Below are positions 1 through 5,013 of a DNA stretch of 6,818 nucleotides, in pieces. The notes beneath the pieces are model-generated. The model was not told the origin of the DNA and ran no database searches. It saw only the letters and a program-made list of their open reading frames with translations. Every line of letters starts with the position of its first letter. The stretch's first letter is position 1. The DNA is taken from positions 1 through 6,818 of the forward strand of contig CAIKBN010000106.1 in assembly GCA_903825675.1 (NCBI GenBank). Direction: 5' to 3'. The stretch is from an uncultured archaeon. Lineage in GTDB: Archaea > Aenigmatarchaeota > Aenigmatarchaeia > GW2011-AR5. A program made the translations under genes and the position numbers.

Positions 1-12
1 ATAAGCAAATTA

Positions 13-49
13 GAAAAAATAAGATCCAAGCCGGAAATCTTAAAAAAAT
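13..49 (-). terminator. Terminator of the SDO1-exosome operon
   Basis: Read on the minus strand after the rrp42 stop, a T-rich run (about 49-42) is followed by an imperfect hairpin at 41-21. Its outer arms are AAGAT and ATCTT, with CC/GG pairing inside after a two-base bulge. A run of six T follows at 19-14. Archaeal termination mainly needs T-runs, so either tract could end transcription. No gene begins in the remaining bases to the window edge. Confidence 0.6.
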
Positions 50-63
50 AAAGAGGGTGTCAT

Positions 64-861
64 TTACCCCAAAGCCTTCTTTATCTTTGCCCTGATCTCC
101 TCGCCCTTTTTCTCTGCCTGTTCGATTATCTGGTAGATCTCTTCCTCTGTGAACCCTACTGAACCGCCTTTCTGCATTGAGCACATAGCAACATTGTCGC
201 CTTTCTTTACAGTTCCGACTGTAAGGCGTGCATCCATTGCCTCTTTCTCTGAGAGCGAAGGATCTGCCATGATCTTGTCGCCTATTTTTACAAAGGTCGT
301 TGAAACAGGTATCTCCTTTATAGGCAGGCTCTTTGAGCCTTTTTTGCTGTATATAGGCTTTTCATTCTCGTCCAAATCCGGCATCTTCGTATTCAGCAAT
401 GCAGTTATAGCAGCAATGCCTGATGCATCTATGATGTTTCCGTCATCATTGAGCACATCTATGTCAATGCATACTGTCCATGACTTTTCGCCTTCTCTGA
501 TGCATAGCTTCCCGAAATCTATTGCCTTGGATTCACGAATTGCACGGTCAACAACCCTTGCAGCCTCTACACTATTCTCGTCAGGCGGGCCTGGTTCAAA
601 CTCAGGCGAAGCCAGTGGCACGAATTCTGTTGTCACCATCATAGTGCCTTCTTTTGGCGTGTCCGGATAAGGCTCGCTTATCTCCATTTTAACACCAGCA
701 ACTACCTCGGTGTTGCCTAACTTCACTCTGGCTGAACCTTCTGCTGAAGAAATAATGTTAGGCTCTATCTTTATATCCCTGTACTCATCAAACCCTCTAT
801 TATCAATTCTTTTTCCAGTTCCAACAATTTCTTTTATCAGTTCTGTATCTATAGATATCAT
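64..861 (-). CDS. rrp42: Exosome complex component Rrp42
   Basis: Non-catalytic RNase PH-like subunit of the archaeal exosome. It alternates with Rrp41 in the hexameric ring that degrades RNA 3'-5' with phosphate and can add tails with NDPs. The product of 265 residues is normal for the family. It shows the KRIDNRG start of the first RNase PH domain, the EGSARVKLGNT strand, the FVPLASPEFEPGPPDE segment and the CIDIDVLNDDGNIIDAS core typical of Rrp42. I chose the ATG at 861 because GGAG at 873-870 lies 8 bases before it. A GTG at 870 in the same frame would add three residues but overlaps that SD. The gene begins 5 bases after the rrp41 stop, so translation is probably coupled. It is the last gene of the operon. 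Confidence 0.95.
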   Translation of the reverse strand: MISIDTELIKEIVGTGKRIDNRGFDEYRDIKIEPNIISSAEGSARVKLGNTEVVAGVKMEISEPYPDTPKEGTMMVTTEFVPLASPEFEPGPPDENSVEAARVVDRAIRESKAIDFGKLCIREGEKSWTVCIDIDVLNDDGNIIDASGIAAITALLNTKMPDLDENEKPIYSKKGSKSLPIKEIPVSTTFVKIGDKIMADPSLSEKEAMDARLTVGTVKKGDNVAMCSMQKGGSVGFTEEEIYQIIEQAEKKGEEIRAKIKKALG

Positions 862-866
862 ATAAA

Positions 867-1583
867 TCACTCCTTTGTTTTAATTTCAGGCACTTCTTCT
901 AGCTTATATTTATCTCTGAGTGCCTCTTGCTGTTTCTTGTAAATCTGCTCGCAGCCCTTTATCGCAAGTGAGATTAGCTCCTTTACTTCTTTTTTGTTTG
1001 TAAGCCCGTCCATCTGCAGTAGCGTTATCTCCTTCTTTTTTGGATAATATGCAATAGGCAGATCTAGCTCACCCTCTGTATCTTCCTTTCCTGCTATGTC
1101 CAAGACTAATTTGCCGCCTATCTTGCCAGCAGAGCATGACACAATCAGGTCCCTCATTGGAACACCAGCATCAGCCAACGCCAACGAAGCTGCATTTATT
1201 GCAACGCATCGCGTAGATGCATCTGCCTGAAGAACCTCTATGTGAAGGTCTATGGCAGTTTTCGGAAACTCATTCAGGAAGATCACAGGTGTAAGAGCCT
1301 CTCTTATAACAAGTGATATCTCAGTACTTCGTCTGTTTATTCCTGGTCTGCTCCTTGTTTCAGTCGAGAATGGAGCCATGTTATACTTTGTGCGTAAAAC
1401 TGCTCTTTCTGCCTCTTCATCATGCCTCGGAAATACCTTTCTTGGGCCATAGACCCCAGCTATTGCCATGGTATTGCCTAAGCGGAAGAAGGCAGAACCA
1501 TCTGCTTTCTCAAGAACACCTACTTTTGCTTCTATTTTTCTTAATTCGTCAGGCTTTCGCCCGTCTATGCGTTTTTCAGTCAT
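867..1583 (-). CDS. rrp41: Exosome complex component Rrp41 (catalytic)
   Basis: Catalytic RNase PH-like subunit of the exosome ring, performing phosphorolytic 3'-5' RNA degradation and the reverse tailing reaction. The 238-residue product has the family N-terminus (RIDGRKPDELR, 5-15), the GNT strand near 36-38, NRRSTEIS (83-90) with the Arg pair that lies in the RNA/phosphate-binding region of the family, QADASTR (119-125), and the acidic block around D168 and D174 (GELDLP) that matches the active-site aspartates of archaeal Rrp41. So it looks active, unlike its partner Rrp42. The ATG has GAGG at 1596-1593 with 9 bases of spacing. That SD overlaps the rrp4 stop (1587-1585), so the two genes are separated by one base. 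The final dozen residues are charged and variable. Confidence 0.96.
   Translation of the reverse strand: MTEKRIDGRKPDELRKIEAKVGVLEKADGSAFFRLGNTMAIAGVYGPRKVFPRHDEEAERAVLRTKYNMAPFSTETRSRPGINRRSTEISLVIREALTPVIFLNEFPKTAIDLHIEVLQADASTRCVAINAASLALADAGVPMRDLIVSCSAGKIGGKLVLDIAGKEDTEGELDLPIAYYPKKKEITLLQMDGLTNKKEVKELISLAIKGCEQIYKKQQEALRDKYKLEEVPEIKTKE
870..873 (-). promoter_or_regulatory. SD that decides the rrp42 start
   Basis: On the minus strand the sequence AAAGGAGTGAT runs from 876 to 866. GGAG (873-870) stands 8 bases before the ATG at 861, whereas the upstream GTG at 870 begins inside the SD itself. This favours the ATG. The SD lies across the rrp41 stop (869-867), which fits re-initiation by the same ribosome. 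Confidence 0.7.
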
Positions 1584-1584
1584 A

Positions 1585-2364
1585 TTATATTACCTCTTTA
1601 TTTTCAATATTATCCTTAGGCTTGCCAGTGTGGCTCAGCTTCTTTTCCAGAATCTCCTTTATCTGGTCTGTAAGACCATGGACATGAGACCTCTGCTCTA
1701 TCACTAATATCGCTTCTGTTGCTATGCCCTCGTTCTCGCCCTTGACCCAGACAATGCCATTCTGGCCAACAACTATCTGCGTGCCAGTTAATTCCTTTAT
1801 CATCTCAACCATTGAGCCAGCCTTGCCTATTATTCTTGGCACCTTTGCAGGTGTGACTTTTATAAGCCTACCGCCTCGAAGTTTTCTGCATTTTCTGTTC
1901 TTCATCGATAATTGTACATTCTTTGTTTTTGTTACAGTAGATATCTCAGCGAATATAATGTCGCCGTAGTCAAAATATCTTGTTAAATCCGTCTTGGTCA
2001 GGTCTATAAACTCATCAACTGCCTCGTTCAGCGGCAATACCGCCTGATATGGCGAGTTTATATCAACTATCCACTTAGAGAACGATATTTCCTCTATCTT
2101 GCCAATAACACCATCGCCTCTTTTTGGATTATAAATTCCGCTTAACGGTATTACAAAGAACAAACTATTCTTTTCCTCAGCAAGGCCAATATATTTGGAA
2201 AATACCTTGCCATTTTCCTCATATGCACCGTGCCCTGCTATTCCGCTTCCCAGCAAATCGCCAGGAATAACAAGCCTTCTTTTAGGCGCTTCCTCAGGCA
2301 CGTTCTCAAGTACCTCTTTTTTGCTTTCTTCTAAATTTTCTTCCATTACAAATTCATCACTCAT
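1585..2364 (-). CDS. rrp4: Exosome complex component Rrp4 (S1/KH cap)
   Basis: RNA-binding cap subunit sitting on the Rrp41-Rrp42 ring, recruiting substrate to the central pore. The 259-residue protein has an N-terminal domain beginning at RRLVIPGDLLGSG (about 29-41), an S1 barrel (about 80-153, GDGVIGKIEEIS through NVQLSMKNR) and a KH domain whose GxxG loop is IIGKAGSM (about 178-185). The first 27 residues form an acidic extension (Glu/Asp-rich, ending PEEAPK) ahead of the position where archaeal Rrp4 proteins usually begin. The ATG at 2364 is preferred: GGAG at 2377-2374 lies 9 bases before it. A TTG at 2370 in the same frame is too close to that SD. The C-terminal tail (KPKDNIENKEVI) is polar and probably disordered. 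Confidence 0.94.
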   Translation of the reverse strand: MSDEFVMEENLEESKKEVLENVPEEAPKRRLVIPGDLLGSGIAGHGAYEENGKVFSKYIGLAEEKNSLFFVIPLSGIYNPKRGDGVIGKIEEISFSKWIVDINSPYQAVLPLNEAVDEFIDLTKTDLTRYFDYGDIIFAEISTVTKTKNVQLSMKNRKCRKLRGGRLIKVTPAKVPRIIGKAGSMVEMIKELTGTQIVVGQNGIVWVKGENEGIATEAILVIEQRSHVHGLTDQIKEILEKKLSHTGKPKDNIENKEVI

Positions 2365-2434
2365 TTTCAATCACTCCGTTATATTTATTCGAAATATTAG
2401 CGCTAACCTTTCCTTTCTCAATCTTTGTCACCAT
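2357..2434 (-). CDS. Possible 25-residue small ORF bridging SDO1 and rrp4
   Basis: Between the SDO1 stop (2442-2440) and the rrp4 start lies an open frame of 25 codons beginning ATG at 2434: MVTKIEKGKVSANISNKYNG, then VIENE. It starts 5 bases after the SDO1 stop. GGAG near the end of SDO1 and GTGAT just before it could serve as SD. Its TGA (2359-2357) overlaps the first codons of rrp4, so it would carry ribosomes across the 75-base gap. I recognise no family. It may be a real small protein, a coupling device, or chance; its length and position are the only support. Confidence 0.25.
   Translation of the reverse strand: MVTKIEKGKVSANISNKYNGVIENE
2374..2377 (-). promoter_or_regulatory. SD that decides the rrp4 start
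   Basis: Minus-strand ACGGAGTGA (2379-2371) holds GGAG 9 bases before the ATG at 2364 and only 3 bases before the TTG at 2370, so the ATG is the better start. The same GGAGTGA motif precedes rrp42. Confidence 0.65.
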
Positions 2435-2439
2435 ACTTA

Positions 2440-3132
2440 TCACTTCTCCTCTATTATTGCATTGCCATTGGTCAATGCATTAATTATTCTATAAACATTC
2501 TCCTTCAGGCCAGCTGGTATTGTTAGCTTAGCTGACAATGAGCCATCTGAGAGCCATTGCTGGCCTTGCAGTTTTCCAAGCTCCTTTACCTTGCCAAAAA
2601 CCCTTCCTGCATACTGCGTAGGTATCTGCACCTGTATGGTCAGCTCCTCCATTGAAATCGGTATTATCGGCTTTAACGCCTTTAGCACGTCTTCAATCTG
2701 CTGCTCAGCCGGCGTGAACGGATCTATAGAAATATGAGCCTGGTCCATTGTATTTAGTATTCTCTCCATAGGATGCGGTAATCTGGTTTGCGGATTTATT
2801 GCATACTTGCTTATGAAGCTTGCAATCTGCCTCTTTTTTTCATCTGTTTTTTTTCGCCTGAATTCAGTGGTTAATTGCACTTCGCCTTTGGTTATAATAA
2901 GCTTAGCTGCCTGCTCTATATCGCTGGTGCCAATTATTTTTGCCACCTCTGAGTCGCTTGCCCTGAGACCTTTCTTGGCATCAGTAAATACTAAATTAAC
3001 AGCTAGCATCTTGGATAAAGAAACAATCTTGCCTTCTTTTAAGTCATAAGCAAGATTAGGATCAACTAGAACCTCAAAGTGCTTTCCATCCTTGTCAAGT
3101 TTGGCTATTATAGCCTGATCAACGGTAACCAT
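2440..3132 (-). CDS. sdo1: Ribosome maturation protein SDO1 (SBDS family)
   Basis: Archaeal orthologue of SBDS/Sdo1, which in eukaryotes acts with EFL1 to release eIF6 from the nascent 60S subunit. The archaeal protein is thought to act on the large subunit too. The 230-residue length is standard. The N-terminal FYSH domain (about 1-90) starts with MVTVDQAIIAKL and includes FEVLVDP and KGEVQLT. The central helical domain (about 95-160) contains INPQTRLPHPMERI. The C-terminal ferredoxin-like domain (about 162-230) includes YAGRVFGKVKELG. Upstream in-frame starts exist as far as 3198. The start at 3132 is chosen because family proteins begin at MVTVD and AGGTGA (3143-3138) lies just before it. 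It is the first gene of the exosome operon, a neighbourhood known in many archaea. Confidence 0.95.
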   Translation of the reverse strand: MVTVDQAIIAKLDKDGKHFEVLVDPNLAYDLKEGKIVSLSKMLAVNLVFTDAKKGLRASDSEVAKIIGTSDIEQAAKLIITKGEVQLTTEFRRKKTDEKKRQIASFISKYAINPQTRLPHPMERILNTMDQAHISIDPFTPAEQQIEDVLKALKPIIPISMEELTIQVQIPTQYAGRVFGKVKELGKLQGQQWLSDGSLSAKLTIPAGLKENVYRIINALTNGNAIIEEK

Positions 3133-3137
3133 TTTTT

Positions 3138-3143
3138 TCACCT
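3138..3143 (-). promoter_or_regulatory. SD that decides the SDO1 start
   Basis: Minus-strand AGGTGA is followed by AAAAAATG, placing the SD about 6 bases before the ATG at 3132. This matches the family N-terminus and rules against the longer in-frame reading from 3198. Confidence 0.7.
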
Positions 3144-3202
3144 GTAACCTTAGCCCCATATAGTACATATCATGTAACCCAGGGGCCAGTGTAAACAAAA
3201 AA

Positions 3203-3213
3203 ATTTTATATTA
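3203..3213 (-). promoter_or_regulatory. TATA-like box of the SDO1-exosome operon
   Basis: Minus-strand TAATATAAAATTT lies in an AT-rich stretch 70-80 bases before the SDO1 ATG. A start about 26 bases downstream would fall near 3182, giving a leader of about 50 bases that includes the SD. The assignment rests on composition and spacing only. Confidence 0.45.
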
Positions 3214-3252
3214 CTTATTTTTTAATGAAAAGAAAAGTATTTAAGGTGGACT

Positions 3253-3531
3253 TTAAGACGGGTATTCACACCACTTATTCTTAAACTCTTCGGGCCTTGG
3301 ATCCTCCCAATCGCCGGAGAAATAGACACCTTCTGGAACAGGCTCTATATCTATCAGTTCGCCGTTAACACATGTTATCTTGACGTCAATGCAGTAGTTC
3401 CCGCTGCATATGGCTTTCATCCATACTGCTTTGTTTTTAACGTCTGCCTCAGAAGGCAGTGCCCTGGCTAAGGTTGTTATTATAAGTATGGCTAAAAGTG
3501 CCGTTATTAGTATGACAGGTAGTTTTCTCAT
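3253..3531 (-). CDS. Small exported protein with four cysteines, unknown function
   Basis: I do not recognise a family. The 92-residue product has a clear signal peptide: MRK, then a hydrophobic stretch (residues 4-22), then an Ala-Arg-Ala site with likely cleavage after A24. The mature part would be about 68 residues, acidic, with Cys42, Cys47, Cys54 and Cys88, enough for two disulfides outside the membrane. It is rich in Trp and Pro (a segment with EDPRPEEFKNKWC ends the protein). If the signal is not cut, it would be a single-pass protein with the cysteine domain outside. The only SD-like sequence, AGGT at 3548-3545, is 13 bases from the ATG and weak. It has its own TATA-like box and sits between the SDO1 operon and another small orphan gene. 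Confidence 0.75.
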   Translation of the reverse strand: MRKLPVILITALLAILIITTLARALPSEADVKNKAVWMKAICSGNYCIDVKITCVNGELIDIEPVPEGVYFSGDWEDPRPEEFKNKWCEYPS

Positions 3532-3564
3532 AGATATCGTTACTACCTATCAATAACAAAAATG

Positions 3565-3572
3565 TTTATAAA
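3565..3572 (-). promoter_or_regulatory. TATA-like box of the small exported-protein gene
   Basis: The palindrome TTTATAAA within GCTTTATAAACATT lies 34-41 bases before the ATG at 3531, directly after the stop of the preceding minus-strand gene. A transcription start near 3543 would leave a leader of about 12 bases. Confidence 0.55.
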
Positions 3573-3575
3573 GCT

Positions 3576-3812
3576 TTATTCCTGCGGTATTGTGGATACA
3601 CTTATCGGCTCAGCAGGTAAATTTCTTGGCGTTTCAAAATGTGTCTTTTCCTGTATACAGATAGCATAGCCCACTGGTAATTTACATCTATCTGCCATAC
3701 TAGAAGCGTTATAATGTGGGCATCTTAATTGCAGTAAGCTGCCGTCTTCATCCATTTTTAAAAATACAGTATCTAATGTCCTTTCACAACTTATCGGATA
3801 TATGGTTTCCAT
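3576..3812 (-). CDS. Small four-cysteine protein, unknown function
   Basis: No family recognised. The 78-residue product has Cys9, Cys31, Cys43 and Cys52, with Cys31 followed by Pro-His, in the segment RCPHYNASSMADRCKLP. The layout could be a small metal-binding fold or two disulfides. No signal peptide or membrane segment is visible, which leans towards an intracellular metal site, but this is inference. The C-terminal 18 or so residues are Pro/Ser/Thr-rich and probably disordered. A TATA-like box 19-28 bases before the ATG and the lack of an SD suggest a leaderless transcript. The gene ends just before the promoter of the exported-protein gene. Confidence 0.65.
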   Translation of the reverse strand: METIYPISCERTLDTVFLKMDEDGSLLQLRCPHYNASSMADRCKLPVGYAICIQEKTHFETPRNLPAEPISVSTIPQE

Positions 3813-3830
3813 GCTTTGGATATTTAATTA

Positions 3831-3840
3831 AACTTTATAA
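3831..3840 (-). promoter_or_regulatory. TATA-like box of the 78-residue four-cysteine protein gene
   Basis: Minus-strand GGTTATAAAGTT is centred about 24 bases before the ATG at 3812, the spacing expected for a transcript that starts at or beside the start codon. Confidence 0.6.
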
Positions 3841-3871
3841 CCCCTATGCATGCAAACTCTTGAAAACTTAG

Positions 3872-3900
3872 CAATTACTTATGTAATTGGTTAGTAATTG
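3872..3900. repeat. Three phased heptamers, GTAATTG/CAATTAC
   Basis: CAATTAC at 3872-3878, GTAATTG at 3883-3889 and GTAATTG at 3894-3900 lie exactly 11 bases apart, about one helical turn. The first is the reverse complement of the other two. The array lies 30-60 bases upstream of the TATA-like box for the gene starting at 3812 and just after the stop of the gene ending at 3935. It could be a regulator-binding array. As RNA, the first pair could also form a 7-bp hairpin with a four-base loop. Confidence 0.5.
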
Positions 3901-3934
3901 TTTGATATTTGGCAATAATCCAAAATTCAGCTGG

Positions 3935-4258
3935 TTATCGTCTCATAGGCCTTTGTGCAGGTTGCTGCCGCTGCTGATAAGGTTGAGGTGTTGGGTATTT
4001 TTGTTTTATCGAAGCCTTGGCACTGACTATTCCTTGCTCTACAGATCTCCTCATTCTGCCTCTTTCGAATGCCGATATCCTCTGCTCTTCAAGCATGACA
4101 AGCGTTGGCTCTACCTGATCCAGAATTCTTAAAACCTGTGTCCTCTTTTCAGAATTTCCTATTTTATCAGCCTTCTCCCTGACCCTGTCGTATTTTTTTC
4201 TTAAACTAACTACCTTTCTCCTGTAGGAAAGAAGATACCTCAGATATCCGAATACCAT
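3935..4258 (-). CDS. Basic, probably helical small protein with Pro/Gln-rich tail
   Basis: Unknown function. The 107-residue product has about 26 Lys/Arg against 10 Asp/Glu. Residues 1-85 look almost wholly helical, with heptad-like charge patterns from about 14 to 80 (for example KKYDRVREKADKI). The opening YLRYLLSYRR could be an amphipathic helix lying on a membrane. From residue 88 the tail is Pro, Gln and Arg only in large part (PTPQPYQQRQQPAQRP) and likely disordered. Nucleic-acid, membrane or polymer binding are all possible from charge alone. There is no SD. A TATA-like box at the right distance suggests a leaderless transcript, divergent from the RNase HIII-like gene. Confidence 0.65.
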   Translation of the reverse strand: MVFGYLRYLLSYRRKVVSLRKKYDRVREKADKIGNSEKRTQVLRILDQVEPTLVMLEEQRISAFERGRMRRSVEQGIVSAKASIKQKYPTPQPYQQRQQPAQRPMRR

Positions 4259-4278
4259 GACTATTTTTATCTACGTAT

Positions 4279-4286
4279 GTATAAAA
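4279..4286 (-). promoter_or_regulatory. TATA-like box of the basic small protein gene
   Basis: Minus-strand TTTTATAC lies about 21-28 bases before the ATG at 4258, consistent with leaderless transcription. An ACAGCTAT octamer (4288-4295) abuts its upstream side, where the BRE would be. Confidence 0.5.
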
Positions 4287-4319
4287 AACAGCTATTCAAG
4301 TGTTGTGGTTTTTGATGTG

Positions 4320-4361
4320 TCAGAATACAGCTATACCCTACAGCATATATTAGTATTCTGA
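4320..4361. repeat. Nine-base inverted repeat in the divergent promoter region
   Basis: TCAGAATAC (4320-4328) and GTATTCTGA (4353-4361) are perfect reverse complements separated by 24 bases. The spacer contains the TATA-like box of the plus-strand gene, so a regulator bound here would act on its promoter. It lies in the 118-base gap between two divergent genes. Confidence 0.6.
4345..4352 (+). promoter_or_regulatory. TATA-like box of the RNase HIII-like gene
   Basis: ATATATTA lies 25-32 bases before the ATG at 4377 and fits a leaderless transcript, as no SD is present. A second AT-rich stretch at 4364-4371 is too close to the start codon to drive transcription of the full gene. Confidence 0.5.
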
Positions 4362-4376
4362 ACATATAAATTAGTT

Positions 4377-5003
4377 ATGGAAAGCGCGAGAATAGGCGTA
4401 GACGAATCAGGCAAGGGCGATTACTTCGGCTATCTGGTAATTGCCGGTGTTCTCTTAGAAAGCAAAAAAGAAGACATACTAAAGAGCATGGGTGTCAAGG
4501 ACAGCAAACTCCTTAGCGACATGGCTGTTCATAAAATCGCTTCTATGATAAAGAAGGAGTGTAAATATGACATTGTAAAGATATCGCCTGAAAAATATAA
4601 TCAATTATATGGCAAATTCAAATCCTTGAACAAGCTTCTTGCATGGGGCCATGCCCGCGTGATTAAAAACCTGCTGGAAAAATCTAGCTGTGACTTGGCA
4701 ATATCTGACAAGTTTGGCGATGAAAGCTTAATCAAGGACCAGCTAAAAGGCATAGCAATCGAGCTTGTCCAGAAGATACATGCAGAGGCAGACACCGCGG
4801 TGGCTGCTGCATCTATTCTTGCAAGGGACGAGTTTTTAATCACGCTGAGAAAACTAGGCCGTGATGTCGGTATTGTCATTCCGAAGGGCTCAACGCATGT
4901 TAAAGCTGCAGCCGAAGAGCTTCTAAAAAAATACGACAAGAATATATTATCCATGGTAGCCAAATTGCACTTTAAAATAACCAAACAGCTTTTGAAAAAT
5001 TAA
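4377..5003 (+). CDS. rnhC: RNase HIII-type ribonuclease H, lacking N-terminal domain
   Basis: Type 2 ribonuclease H that cuts the RNA strand of RNA-DNA hybrids. The HIII type is supported by GVDESGKGDYFG (7-18, with GKG where HII has GRG), by IPKGSTHVKAAAEELLKKY (168-186) and by the C-terminal AKLHFKIT (195-202). The likely metal-binding set is D9, E10, D111 and E137. The fourth being Glu, not Asp, is the HIII pattern. At 208 residues it is about 90 shorter than bacterial HIII and lacks the TBP-like substrate-binding domain. An in-frame TGA at 4359-4361 shows no missing upstream coding. There is no tyrosine motif of the kind HII uses to incise at single ribonucleotides that I can see. Most archaea carry RNase HII, so this type is unusual; the call as HIII is firm on motifs. 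Confidence 0.88.
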   Translation: MESARIGVDESGKGDYFGYLVIAGVLLESKKEDILKSMGVKDSKLLSDMAVHKIASMIKKECKYDIVKISPEKYNQLYGKFKSLNKLLAWGHARVIKNLLEKSSCDLAISDKFGDESLIKDQLKGIAIELVQKIHAEADTAVAAASILARDEFLITLRKLGRDVGIVIPKGSTHVKAAAEELLKKYDKNILSMVAKLHFKITKQLLKN

Positions 5004-5013
5004 AATGCAAATA

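Noticed and set aside
40..63. Seven-codon ORF directly after the rrp42 stop
   Set aside because: ATG follows the stop but the frame closes within the T-rich terminator. Too short and without support.
149..670. 173-codon plus-strand frame opposite rrp42
   Set aside because: Lies wholly within a well-conserved gene on the other strand. Ser/Phe/Pro-rich composition is typical of an antisense shadow.
862..870. GTG at 870 as the rrp42 start, making a four-base overlap with rrp41
   Set aside because: It begins within the GGAG of the SD, leaving no spacing. The ATG at 861 has ideal spacing.
3133..3198. 22-residue N-terminal extension of SDO1
   Set aside because: The family starts at MVTVD, which has its own SD. 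The upstream part overlaps a probable leader hairpin.
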